Shown: one piece after another, positions 1 to 10,849 of the stretch
Layout: each line of letters starts with the position of its first letter
Position numbering within the stretch: position 1 is the stretch's first letter
Origin: Hyaloperonospora brassicae
Taxonomy: Eukaryota; Oomycota; Peronosporomycetes; Peronosporales; Peronosporaceae
Assembly (NCBI GenBank): GCA_947650285.1
Contig: CANTFL010001315.1
Coordinates: 372,001-436,000, forward strand
Length of the DNA stretch: 64,000 nucleotides
Direction: 5' to 3'
Position numbers and translations under genes: made by a program
Notes under the pieces: model-generated
What the model was told of the DNA's origin: nothing
Databases searched by the model: none
What the model saw: the letters and a program-made list of their open reading frames with translations, nothing else

Positions 1-1486
1 TACGATAAGAACATTCGATGTGCAGTGACTCGATCGAATCCCGAGACTCGAGCGCCATCAAATGTGGAGGACACTGGCCCAGAATAGTTCAAAATGAGCG
101 TAGAGAGCGGATATCGATCGCACAAGAAGTAGAGAAGAAGTGGGCAAATCTCAAGGTGTATCTGCGAGGAAATTTTGACAAATTGAAACACCGTCAGGCT
201 AGCGATGCTGGGAAGGTCGCCGATCGATTCGTGTTAGGTCAAGACGGGATACTTTACTATGAAGGACGACGCCGAGAATTAAAAGAGACACACGAGTCAA
301 CATCGAACTGCGACTGGTATTCCCAACAACACTAGTCGACGAAATCCTGTTCAATTACCATGCCTCAATAGAAGAAGGTGACCAAGAAATTGTGCGGACA
401 TACCACAAGGTCCAGACTGATTATTTCTGGATCAAGTTGTACGCGGATGTCGTCAGACACGTACAGGCGTGTGAAGATTGCAGTACAAGCAAAACAAACC
501 AGCGCTTAAGGGTTTTTCGCCTAATAATAAGGTCTCCGAGTGACCAATTTTAAGTGGTGCCAATATATTTCGTCATACCACTCTCGAGGACTCGAAGAGG
601 ATATACGGCGCATTACTGATCAAAGATCATAATACGGGATTCGTAGTATCTAAGGCTATAAACGATACGTCATTGCTAAAGGTAGCGAAAGCGTTTGAAG
701 AGAAAATTTCCCGTCATTTCGGTGCTCCTAGTCTCATTCGTCACGTCAGAGATCCCAGGTTTATGGGCGAAGCCTTCCAAACGTTTTGTAAAATGAAGCT
801 AGCTAAGTCAAGATCCAATCTCACTTATCGTCCGCAAACAAACGGTCAACAAGAGCGAATTGTGAAGACAATGATACAGACTGAACGAGTGTATGTGGAA
901 GATTCACTACATACTGATTGGGATAACATTGCAGAAAAATTAGTTCATGCTATTAACAAATCAAGAGATTCGACGTGAAAAGAGACGCCTTTCGATTTGG
1001 TACATGGCTGCGATGCCCATTTTACACTGAAAGCAATAACAGAATCGATAAGACTCGCCAAGCCAAGGAACAATAGAGTGATGAGCTCGACAAATTCAGT
1101 TCAGTGGCCGCGCAAAGCTAACCGGCATGCAGAAAGTAGCACTACGACTAGCAAGAGAATACCAAGTAAAAGAAAAAGAAAGAAGAGAGCGTGAAAATAA
1201 CGAGCCACCAAGTCAACTCATCCGGCGTGCAGAGTCAGTAAACACTAGACAGAATACTAAGCAAAATGATGAAACGCCAGGAGATCAATTTGCTCGAACT
1301 GGTGACAACAGAGTTCGAAGCAAGACGATCGGTATGACGTCTAACGCCGTGATAAAAGAAGCAGACCAACTGTGGCTATCAATGGAAAGGGTGAAGTCTG
1401 GAATGAAAAAGAAGCTAGCCCACAGGTGGCATGATCCTTTCCGAGTCAATAAATACGTTGAAGAGCTCGCGTTTATATTGGAGTAG
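1..1486 (+). pseudogene. Ty3/gypsy element G1: decayed integrase region of pol
   Basis: 3' part of a gypsy pol whose 5' portion lies outside the window. Near 18-335 is the spacer between RNase H and integrase (WANLKVYLRGN, then DGILYYEGRRR). At 350-500, in another frame, is the H2C2 integrase zinc finger (NYHASIEEGDQEIVRTYHK, then CEDCSTSK). The catalytic core follows at 673-978 (FGAPSLIRHVRDPRF, then RPQTNGQQERIVKT). The DxxxE core is spread over several frames and includes stops, so the gene is dead. The C-terminal part runs in other frames to about 1486. Integrase inserts element cDNA into the nucleus of the host. Frame changes imply an old copy. Confidence in the family is high; exact ends are uncertain. 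Confidence 0.85.
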
Positions 1487-1499
1487 CCAGATAGAAGCG

Positions 1500-1860
1500 G
1501 ATATCGATTCTACCTGGTTGTCCATATTTCGCGCTTTAAAAAAGTGACAGAACAAGGAGCACGTCCAACGACGAAGTTGGTGGAAGGGCTAGAAGATACA
1601 CATCGACTTCAATTTGACGAAGAACTACTCCGGAAGATATCTGGAGGCCCGACAAGTTCAGTGGCCGATGCGAGGTTGAAGCCGGACTCGACGATGACAG
1701 GTTAAGGTCGACAGCTGCTGACAGAAGCCAGCGACAGTTCATTGTAAAATGGGTGGAATACGATGAAGCCACATGGGAACCATTGACCAACTTGTCATGT
1801 GGAGGTTTATTGTCCGACTCCTTGAGGCGGAAGAAGAGATAGAATCGTCTGCAGATGGTG
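1500..1860 (+). pseudogene. G1 chromodomain at the end of pol
   Basis: Around 1740-1800 one frame reads FIVKWVEYDEATWEPLTN, the aromatic/WE signature of a chromodomain, placed downstream of the integrase as in chromoviral Ty3/gypsy elements. Such a domain tethers the integration complex to modified histones. It closes the sense-strand coding part of G1. Beyond it the readable coding signal changes to the minus strand. Confidence 0.75.
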
Positions 1861-3121
1861 CAAGTCGCAGACGAACGGTATAAATACCATCACCACGCGT
1901 ACTCTCTTTCTTAGAAGACTATCCGGCCGAAATAAAAGTGAAGTTACTGCTTCAAAATGGATTATTGCATGGAGACAGAGATGAATGGATTAACGAGATG
2001 AAGGAACGAAGATAAGATAGAAGCGACAATATGTCAGCGATGGACGAGCTGGAATCACTATGCGACAGCGTATGGACACAGTCAGAAGTGTCGACGTAAA
2101 TCTTCATACCATCCCGGCTTTGGGCTCGATAGTAGAGGGATCGATGACCGGAGGCGTAGCTTCGTCTGCGTCGACATCCTCGACGACAAGTGATTCTACT
2201 TCAGTCTCTGACGTGCCGACCGGAGAGAAGACACGGAAGCTCGGATTGCACGGACGGAAGCACGTGTGATATGGTGCTTTGATGGACGAGTCAACCACCA
2301 AACACTCCAGGGTTTAACTTGGTCAAGCACTCTACTTTCGTTGAACGAGTCAAAACCCTCGGGCACCGACGCATAACTCATGATTGGGAACACAGGAACT
2401 GACGGCTCAAAGAGAAGTTCGGGGTCGAGTAAAGGTGTGGGTCCACGAGATGCCTTCGCAGACGTCGCATCGTACTTAAAACCCTCGTGACCTTCCGAAG
2501 AAGATCCCCTCGACGTTTGCGTGCGGCAGCATAATTGACCCAAGCTGCATAAATTTGGGACAAGTCTTCAGGTGAGCGCGAAGGGTTTTCAACTGGTTGC
2601 ATTCCCATACGAATACTAGACTTCAAGATCCAACTCTTACGCTCCCATAAAGCCACATAAAAATTTCGAGCGAGTATCGACACGGGCAGACGGCGTTGGA
2701 TCACGCTTATCTACGCGAAACATGACCCACGCTTCAATCACCAATTTCAAAAAGGAACTACAATGAGAATGATGAATAGAACGGCGGAGCCGATTATGAG
2801 CGTCGCCAAGCTTGGACACACTCATGAATAACGGCTTCGATAGATATTATGCCAGAGTACGATGGCACGGATACGACGGATCATATACGTCGGCAAACGC
2901 TAGCAGATCTGCGAGTGAAACGGGGGTGGGAGCGACGAACGACTTCGAACCACCGCGCAACCATCGGATAGGGGACCGAGCCGACGTGACGCGCTACCAA
3001 CAACGAGCTGACCCGTGATGGAGAAAACAAATATCCCGACTTGCTTGCATGGCAGGAGTCGACCTGGACGCCCGAGTGACCATTGGACCTGCACGAGCAC
3101 GAAGACGATAGTACGGAACCG

Positions 3122-3892
3122 TTATTGTCTCAGGAAAGCCAATTGCAAGAGTCGCCACGGGGGTGACGGAGAATTGCACTCCATATTTCTTGGCGCCAAC
3201 AGATGCGGGGACGTCAACGAAAAAGAGGCTGTCACCTCAGCTGTCAGCGTCTTTCTGAGATTGGCTTGAGACCGCTGAATCCGTTGCTTCTTCTTTGGAT
3301 ATCTGGTGGGTCGTACAACAAAGTAATTAGTCGAAGAAACGACAGCAGCGGAGACAATGGACGAAGTCGACGGAGTGACGCGAAATTTGACCCTGTTCTG
3401 CGATGAACGGACGGGAGCCACGCTAGTCGAGACGGCAGGGACGTCCCCCGAGGAGGCTTTGACAGAAACTGAATCGGATGACGGAAGGAATGCGCCTTTT
3501 CTTTTCTTGGAAGACCTAGCAGACGATTGGCTTACGGGAATGACGGAAGACGCACTATCAGAAACAACGACGGCGGTCGGCGACGTCGATGACACCACGT
3601 CAGATACGACTTCAATTGATGGTATGTTGTCGATAACAGCCGACGAAACAGGGACCGGAGTGGCTTGGCTTTGGACTAGAAGCACATGAGCGATCCCATC
3701 TGGGGGTACGAAGTCGATCGCAGAAGCCCGGCGAGTTCTCATCCGGGGAAGTGATGCGGTTAGGGCAACAGGTGGACCGGAATACTTGGATTTCTTCAGT
3801 CGTGCTGAAGACCTCGGAGCGTTGACCTTCTTCGGTGATGCGGGTGAACGATTAATGACTCGACGACGTCCTGCACTCACCTTTCGACGCAA
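3122..3892 (-). pseudogene. Ser-rich basic segment of the G1 antisense ORF
   Basis: A 256-codon open stretch, strongly enriched in Ser, Val, Thr and basic residues, low-complexity and probably disordered. Two clusters resemble nuclear localisation signals: SSKKRKGA and RYPKKKQRIQR. No catalytic motif is recognised. It follows the coiled-coil segment in the same reading direction. Nuclear targeting is inference from the basic clusters only. Confidence 0.5.
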
Positions 3893-4669
3893 CTTAAACT
3901 GGTGAGCTACCGGTGGACACGCGGGGCGAGGAATATATTTGGAGCAACATGGGAGTTCGCAGCATAATTACTCGCTCCTGCTAATCCCAGACGCTGGGAG
4001 TGTGAGGTGGTCGACGAAATAGCCTCTTCAGCGAGACTCATCATCTTAGGCGCGGAAATGGGTGTCATCGTTGATTTGACATGGTATCCAGCTTGGTGAG
4101 AGACGAAGTATAACGTCCATGAAAGGATGATTCAACAGCTGGAACGGACGGTAAATGAGGCGATGAAGCTGTGGCATCCGCCGATACCGACCTAGCGGTA
4201 GATGACCAAGCCGAACAGGAAGGCGAATGTGGATCCGGGAGTGCGTTAGAGGTCTCTGTAGAATCACACGAATCCGATCGTCTCCTCAGATAAGTAAAAA
4301 ATGTTACGTTTAACGAGGATGGCTCGCCGACGGACACAATAGTAGACGACGAAGACGCTACGCCGACGGTCACAGCAGTCGACGACGTATAAATCGAAGA
4401 CACGGGAGCCGCAGAAGAAGATGCAAATGATAGCGTCCACCGTCGATACCGAGACTCCGAACTTTGTATAGATGCCAGAGGCGCGACAATGCAAGGCGTA
4501 TCCATGAGGGTCGCTCGAGCCATCGCTAGCGTGATGGTGGAAGCAGACGAAGGCTCGAGCCGCAAAATCATGTTCTGACACGTCGTTGATCCATCGAACC
4601 AAATGACTTTCGGGAACCGAGTCGCGAGAAGTCGACACAGCCGCAATTTGATGTCCATATTTTAAGGAT

Positions 4670-5419
4670 TTAATCCCGGGAGTCCACTTTAAACTCTGCG
4701 GCTTCCGCAAGGTTCGGATCCAGCGAACATTGTATGTTTCCACGACGCAGCAGAGCCTTTTGTTGTCGGATGACTTGTTGTTGACTGCTGAAGGTGCGTC
4801 GCATCACCCTGAGCGCATGACTATCCCCGTTGCACAAGGTCATCGTTGCATCCAGAAGCTGACGAATGTAACCAGCGGCAACACCTTGGATAGTCGTGTG
4901 TCGATCTTCAGCATTTGCGAGTTCGCGCGTCAGCTGGTTGATCAAGCGATCACGTTCCGCTATAACGGCGGACAGCTCGACAATCATACGCTTAGTCGAA
5001 GCAAGACGATTGTCCCGATGCGTAGCAGTCAGGTGCGCAGATGACTCAAGCGAGTATATCGACTTGTGCAACGAGTCAATCAACTCGATCGTCTTGAGAG
5101 CAGCGGACTTCCAATTTTGTGACTCTTTCTCAGTCGTTGACAAACGATGCTACAGGTCCACCGAGTCCAAGACATCAGCTTTCATTCGTCGACAAAGCGA
5201 AGCATTCTCTTGGTGGGACTGAGATAGAGCCACGCATGGAACCGCGATATCTGCAGAATGGTCGACGATGGGAAAGACATCAGCGGCCATCAACGAATTT
5301 AAATCATCCAGCGCACGAACTCGGAAAATTGATCGCCTCAATGACATGTCACGAAGTGGGCGAGTAGATTCTATCAACGTCACGATCAATCGGATCAACT
5401 CAACTTCCCTTTGTTGCAC
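4670..5419 (-). pseudogene. Coiled-coil segment of the G1 antisense ORF
   Basis: A single minus-strand frame is open for 250 codons except for one TAG at 5150-5152, and continues upstream to about 5500. The sequence is rich in Leu, Glu, Arg and Gln with heptad-like spacing (for example IVELSAVIAERDRLINQLTR) and no membrane segment. It resembles in composition and position the coiled coil of element C's antisense ORF (38857-39357). I recognise no enzyme motif. Confidence 0.55.
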
Positions 5420-5935
5420 CCGATCGTCGATGCTCGAGAGAAGACGCCAGAGTTCCAGCGTATCCAGCGAAGATCCAGATTTATGGTCAAGTAAAGGTTC
5501 ATCCTGGGCGGGGTCGCATGGACGACGCCCGGCACAGAATTGTCACAAGAAGCCGATCTCGATCAAGTGTCAGTTCCATCATCCAAGCTCGACGATTCAT
5601 TCGTCCACGGCTTAAGTCGGCGGCAAAGACATTCCCCGGTCGGAAATCGCTCCATTAACAAATGCAGGAGCTGACGAAGTAAGCGTAGATGACGGCGGAG
5701 AATCAGGTCGAAATCGCGTCTCCTGAGTCGTCGACAGACTGAAACATGCAACAGAGATTCGTTTACCGAGCAGATCACAAATAGAATACGCCACTAGAAG
5801 GAAGGAGCGAAGTGTCCTGGAGGATCATACCATGGTACGGTGGAAACGTTCCGAAATGACCAACAGATTTAAGGGTGAAGAGAATGGTCGAGAAACTCGC
5901 CCGTAAGGTTCGTATTGCTACTAGGGTAGTTGTGG

Positions 5936-6320
5936 TGTAAATAATCTCAGTCCTAGGATATTAGTTCGGCGACTTAAGGGTCGGCGACTCACGCGACAGT
6001 GGCAAAGTTCGGTAAGTCTAGTGTCGGCGACTTAAGTGTCGACGACTTAAGGGCCGGTGACTCGGGTGTTAGTGACCCAATTGTCGGCGACTTCAGTGTC
6101 GTCGACTCGGTCGTCGGCGACTCGGGTGCCGGCGACTCAAGGGTATAGCAGAATGCGAGAAGACCGAACGACCAATTCATCACGTTAAATATATAGGGAC
6201 TAGGGAAGGACAGAGAGCCATTCAAACTGGCTCTGCGAGAAAGCAAAGGATATAAATCAATACAGTACAGAATTTTCTAAGTATAAGACACGCGTACACT
6301 TAAGGAAAGTTCCTTTAACA
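5936..6320 (+). repeat. 5' LTR of Ty1/copia element, with internal minisatellite
   Basis: Starts TGTAAATAATCTCAG and ends TTTAACA directly before a primer-binding site. The same LTR, without the expanded repeats, recurs at 31860-32082. Shared parts include ATATTAGTTCGGCGACT near the start and GACACGCGTACACTTAAGG near the end. A TATATAG motif near 6189 could be its TATA box. The inner part (5963-6140) is a 15-bp tandem array. Confidence 0.75.
5963..6140. repeat. 15-bp minisatellite inside a copia LTR, about 12 units
   Basis: Units follow the pattern GTCGGCGACTYRRGG with point variation. About 12 units are present here, while the related LTR at 31860 has a single unit (GTTCGGCGACTCAAGG) followed by the same GTATAGCAGAATGCG sequence. 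The array is therefore an expansion inside this LTR. Confidence 0.85.
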
Positions 6321-6336
6321 GGTTATGAGCCCAAGT
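6321..6336 (+). other. Copia primer-binding site, overlapping the gag start codon
   Basis: The sequence GGTTATGAGCCCAAG directly follows the LTR. It is close to the complement of the anticodon arm of initiator tRNA-Met, as used by Drosophila copia (GGTTATGGGCCCAG, internal half-tRNA priming). The ATG at 6325 inside the site is both the complement of the CAT anticodon and the start codon of Gag. Confidence 0.65.
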
Positions 6337-7070
6337 AACGACTTCGCGCCCAAAGTGAACAAGTTTGACGGTACCAAATATTCGTTATGGGCGTTTAAGA
6401 TAGAGATGTACCTCGTGTCCAAGAGATTTTGGGAAGCGGTGGACGCCACATCCGGTGTCTTTGAGGCGAAAAAGCAGCAAGCGCACGCGACGATCGTGCT
6501 CAACTTATGCGATACTCAGCTTATGCATGTCATCACAACGGGCAGTGTACGGATATCATGGGGAGTTTTCACGCAAGTTCATCGGACTCAAGAAATTTCA
6601 AGTCGGCTGTGGCTATAGAAAAGTTCAGAATCTTGAAGTATACGGCACCGGACTTGAGCGCTCACGTACTGGAGTTGGAGAGGTTCGTATTGGAGATGAA
6701 TGGAGCTTCGTGTGGACCGAGTAAAGAAGATACGGGTGCAACATTGCTACGAAGTCGTCCGGTACAATACGAGAGTCTTGTGCAGGTTTTTCGCATAAGC
6801 GTCACACAATTTATCTTCAAGGATCTGGTGAGCAAGCTGAGTGCTGAGGAAGTGCGCAGGAAGGAAGTGTTGCGTATTGAAAACGAGACAGCGCTTCATG
6901 TATGAAGACGACAGGAAAAAAGTTCAGCAAAAGAAGCGGCGGTCGGCGAAAGACAGGGTCAAGTTTTCAATGCTTTAATGGAGAAAGCGCGAGCACTACG
7001 TGCGCGACTGCCGGAAAGAGAAACATAAGCGTGGCGAGAGATAAAAAGATCACTCGAATGTGGCGTTTAA
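6325..7070 (+). pseudogene. gag: Ty1/copia Gag (capsid-like plus zinc knuckle), frameshifted
   Basis: Structural protein forming the virus-like particle. The start ATG lies in the primer-binding site. The N-terminus (FDGTKYSLWAFKIEMYLVS) is the typical copia Gag start, followed by AKKQQAHATIVLNL. Near 6540 the frame shifts to that of 6507-6905 (AVAIEKFRILKYTAPDLS, LSAEEVRRKE). A CCHC-like zinc knuckle is spread over two frames near 6970-7020 (QCFNG, then REHYVRDCRKEKHKRGER). Two or more frameshifts disable it. About 240 codons, usual for the family. Confidence 0.8.
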
Positions 7071-7089
7071 CGCCATTTAAGAAAGCATA

Positions 7090-10000
7090 AGCGAGTGCTG
7101 GATCACGGACAGCGAAGCAACGGCACATATGTGCAAGGACAAAGGCGCGTGTATTCAATACATCGAATCGCCAGCTGCTCGAAGCGTGCATAGCGCGAAA
7201 AAAAGTGCAGGCTTACAGGTGCTGGGACAAGACACAGTGGTCTTGCTTGTTTAGAACGGCACGTTGTGGATCAATGTGCGTCTGGAGAATACACTTCACG
7301 TGCACGACCTCAGCAAGAGCCTTTTCTCGCTTACAGCAGCTACTGCGCGCTGAATGACGGTAGAAATGAACAGTGACGGGTTTACTGTATCAAAAAGTGA
7401 ACAAGTAGTTGCGACAGGTCTGAGATGTGGAATGCTGTTAAAATTTAGTGTTAAAGAGGCCCTACGATTCCATGTGGTAGAGCATATAGCTGAATTGTGG
7501 CATCGCCGACTTGGACACGTATCATACTCCACCGTAAACAAGATGATTTAGGACGGCTGCATACAAGTAAAATGCATGGACCCAAAAGATGTTTGTGATA
7601 TTTGCGCGATAGCCAGGCAAGTCTGGAAGACATTTAACAGCACTGAGGCTGACACAGAAGCGAGGGAGAGTCACCGTATAGACTCAATCGAATGCTCGGA
7701 TGTTCTAGGACCAATCACACCAGCATCAAGATCGGACCATCGCTACGTCGCGACGTTCATGATGATCTAAAGCCGCTATGCGATGGTCTACCCCCTACGC
7801 ACGAAGAGTGATGCCACCAAAGCGTTCAAACAGTACTGTTACGATAATAGGATCGAATGCAGTTTGGACGTGACGGTAATACGAATTGATAACGGCGGTG
7901 AATGCCAAAATAACGAGATGACTCGATTTTGTTGGCAAAAGATTATTAAGCAGGAGTTTACAAATCCATTTAATCCGGAGCAGAATGGCATGGCAGAACG
8001 GCTGAATCGCACATTGGTTGAGATGGCGCGTTGTATGCTGAGCTAGGCTAAGCTGGACAAGACATACTGGTATGAGGCGATGCTGACCGCTGTGGATACC
8101 CGTAACGTTTTTCAAAGCGCTTCAAGTCCAGACTTAAGCCCATTCGAGATGGTATTCAAGCGAAATCCTAGTATCAAGAAATGGCGGATGTTCGGAAGTC
8201 CTTGCTACCCGCATAGATCTAAATCGAAGAGAAACAAGCTGAAACCATCTGGTGTGCGGTGTATGCTGCTCGGATATGCAAAGCAACACAAAGCGTATCG
8301 ACTCCTTGATACGAACACATAAAAAGTTTTAATTTCCCGGAGTGTCACCTTTGCGGAAACTGCGGTCGATCAGACACACACCGAGGATACGCCTGGCATT
8401 ATCGACGGTGTGGACGACGGTGAGGATAATCTAGATCCAACTGACCACGCAACAATCAATGAGGAACCCAGACCGCCGACACCAGGAAGTCCGATAATGA
8501 CACCTGACAACACAGGACCAATGTATCAGCCTACCGGTGCCATCCCGACGAGGCAATTAAGCACATTAGGAAGAGACGGTGAGCAAGAGTCTTATGTGAG
8601 ACCAGTACGCAAGGAAGAAGCGATCAAGCGCTACGAGCAAGAGTTTACCAATCTAGGGTAAGGAAATTTTTACCTCGACGACTATGACGCAAGCTACGAG
8701 GCAAGATACTGTTTCAGCGTTGAAGAGGATGGTAAAAGAGCATCGACATACGATAAAGTGCTGCGAAGCAAGTATAAGGACGAATGGATGCGTGCGATGA
8801 AAATTGAGATATAATCTCCGACACAACACGACACATGGACGCTTCGAGATTTGCCCTCGGACAAGAGCAATCGGGTGCGAGTAGGCATTTCGCATTATGC
8901 GCAAAGTAAATGGAGAAGTCGTGAAGTTTAAGGCACGACTTGTGGCTTAAGGTTTCACGCACCGTCCTGGCGTGGACTGTTTGAGAGATATGCTCCGGTG
9001 GCGTGATAATAGTCGATCAACGTTGCTCTCGCACTTGCGGCGGAGTAAGATTTAATAATGGAGAACGTTGATCTCGACACGGCATTTCTATACGGCGAAG
9101 TCAAGGAAGTGATTTACATGGAATAGCCGGATGGATTTGGCGACCAGCAACATCGGGACAAGAAGTGTCTGAGGAACAAAGGGTAGTACGATAAAAAGCA
9201 AGCAGCAATAGGATAAAATCATCGTCTGAACACGCACCTTGAAGCCCAAGGTTTCAAGTGCACGTCTGCCGATCTTTGTGTCTATGTGCGACGATCGGAT
9301 GGTCAATTTAGTCTCGTGCTCATTCACATGGACGACTGGATGCTCTTCGCGCAGAAACAAGAACACACTGATGACATCAAACGTGCACTCAAGACTGAGA
9401 TCAGTATCAAGGAGCTCGGCGAGCTGAGATACTGTTTCGGCATCGAGTTATCACGTTATCGACAGAGAAAATCAATCATCATGAATTAGCGCGCTTACAA
9501 TAAGCGCTTGGCAGACATACTTGACGTCGACCAATGCAAGAACATTCACACATCGTCAAACGAAAGTGAAAAGTTGGCCAAGCTAGGAATGTATGACGAC
9601 TTTATTCCCAAGTGGCCTTATCGCGAGCTCGTTGGTTCACTTATGTACGTCGCAACGTGCACTAGACCGGGCATCATGCACGCGGTAGGAGAAGTAACTT
9701 AGTACTGCGAAAGGTATGAGAAAAGACACGGGATCGCAGCCAAGGGCGTGCTCAAATACCTAAAGACGACTGCTAATTATAGCATCGTATTTCACGGCAA
9801 GAACAATGGAGGGCTATAAGGATTTACGGACGCGTCATGGGCAAGAGACTTATATTCTCGCCGCTCGACGACAAGCTACGTGTTCTTTAAGTACGGCAAC
9901 GTGGTGTCGTGGAAGTCGAAGAAGCAACCGACAGTGAAAATTCTAGCACCGAGGATGAGTGCATGGCATTGTACGCTGCGGCACAAGAGGCGGTGTGGAT

Positions 10001-10262
10001 GCGTCTATTACTATCCAACATTGGCTTTGGACTTGGAGCAGCGACGACGGTTTATGAAGCCAATCAATCGTGCATTGCACTGGCAAAGAATCCGGTTTTT
10101 CATGCAAGAAAAAAGGCCATTGACATCAAGTTTAACTATCTTCGCGAAAAGGTTGACGAATGCGTCATTATGGTTGAGTGCAAAGTAACCGACGAGACGA
10201 TTGCGGAAGGATTGAAAAACGCTTTTGGTCGGACTAAGCATGACACGTTTCTGCGAGGATAA
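7090..10262 (+). pseudogene. pol: Ty1/copia Pol (protease, integrase, RT, RNase H)
   Basis: From 7090 to 8661 one frame is maintained through several in-frame stops (about 7252, 7348, 7549, 7768, 8044, 8320). Protease: WITDSEATAHMC, with DSEA where DSGA is expected. GAG-pre-integrase: ELWHRRLGHVSY. Integrase core: IRIDNGGECQNNEM and NPFNPEQNGMAERLNRTLVE. Reverse transcriptase from about 8750: VDLDTAFLYGEVKEVIYMEXP, then VLIHMDDWMLFAQK, where HMDD stands for the usual YVDD. RNase H: GFTDASWARD, then after a frameshift near 9905 SSTEDECMALYAAAQEAVW, ending at 10262. Domain order PR-IN-RT-RH is diagnostic of copia. Non-functional. Confidence 0.9.
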
Positions 10263-10302
10263 CATTTGGCAAGGTAGGCGTACAAAGCATGTAAATGGCT
10301 TT

Positions 10303-10312
10303 CAAGAGAGAG
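10303..10312 (+). other. Probable polypurine tract of the copia element
   Basis: CAAGAGAGAG, 41 bp after the pol stop and directly before a TGTT LTR-like start. Expected plus-strand primer site in a copia element. Confidence 0.5.
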
Positions 10313-10794
10313 TGTTAATATTAGTTGATGCGAAAGGTATGTTATGCACATGCACAGGGAGAAGCGTGTCTATAACATGCACCGAGTAGTACGGTAATAT
10401 AGGATACCAGTACGTGCATTTCGTAAGCATGCTGTAGCTCCAGTGGAATGTGTAGTAGCCATATCCCAGAGGTCACCGGTTCGATACCCGGAAGTGAAAG
10501 TTAAACCTTAGGCGCCTGGTGTTTGGGGTTTACCAGCACTGTCCTGCCAGACAGTGACGTCCCCCATTTTTGTGCTCAGTGGAAAGGATGTCCACATCAG
10601 AGAAAATGTTATATGGGAAAGTAACATGGTAAAGGAACGCCAGGATTGATGGGGCGACAGTTGGAATGGAGAAGTGATTCAGAAAGATGAGCAGCAACGG
10701 TAGGAACGAGTTACAATCATAGGATAATGCACTTTTAGTTTTGCTGCTTCGACCAACAAGTTTTCTTCACTTCGACGCTCCACTACCTTCAACA
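10313..10794 (+). repeat. Copia-type 3' LTR-like repeat with tRNA-like Pol III boxes
   Basis: A 482-bp segment with ends TGTTAATATT and CTTCAACA, typical of copia LTRs, directly after the polypurine tract. A second, inverted copy lies at 33656-34138. It does not match the 5' LTR at 5936-6320. Inside are an A-box-like TAGCTCCAGTGG (10435-10446) and a perfect B-box GGTTCGATACC (10478-10488), the layout of a tRNA-derived SINE. It may be an LTR that acquired a SINE, or the element may be a recombinant. Confidence 0.6.
10435..10488 (+). promoter_or_regulatory. tRNA-like internal Pol III promoter (A and B box)
   Basis: TAGCTCCAGTGG at 10435-10446 and GGTTCGATACC at 10478-10488 match the A and B box consensus of tRNA genes, with tRNA-like spacing. 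No complete cloverleaf or acceptor stem is evident, so this looks SINE-derived rather than a tRNA gene. The inverted copy keeps the A box but its B box has decayed (GGTTCTTAACC). Confidence 0.55.
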
Positions 10795-10849
10795 AGTCTG
10801 CCCCGCCCTCTCCCGCTACGGGCTCTGAAATCCCTAATTTAGGCGATTT

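Larger units (their letters stand above)
2196..5794 (-). pseudogene. G1 antisense ORF (convergent with pol), decayed
   Basis: Downstream of the G1 chromodomain the minus strand, read from about 5794 down to 2200, carries long open stretches while the plus strand does not. In order: a Ser/Thr/Pro-rich N-terminus (5612-5794); a long helical, coiled-coil-like part (4670-5419); Ser/Thr-rich stretches (4065-4658, 3122-3892); and a C-terminal part (2378-2825) with LKLVIEAWVMFR and, in another frame, VALWERKSW. The order resembles the antisense ORF of element C at 38530-41130, whose C-terminal part contains FKELV and RQALWEST. Function is unknown. Several frameshifts make it a pseudogene. That these pieces form one protein is inference. 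Confidence 0.55.

Noticed and set aside
2812..3018. Chromodomain-like string YYARVRWHGYDGSYTS on the plus strand
   Set aside because: Only a short resemblance, no following WEP motif; the true G1 chromodomain is at 1740-1800 and the minus strand codes here.
3357..3689. 110-codon acidic plus-strand frame
   Set aside because: Antisense shadow of the Ser-rich frame 3122-3892; its Asp/Thr-rich composition mirrors Ser/Val codons of the other strand.
5989..6246. Repeat protein with ESPTLKSP-type pentapeptides on the minus strand
   Set aside because: Produced by the 15-bp minisatellite in the copia LTR; the sister LTR lacks the repeat and any such frame.
10431..10500. A complete tRNA gene
   Set aside because: A and B boxes are present but no acceptor stem or full cloverleaf; it lies within a repeated 482-bp unit, so it is SINE-like.
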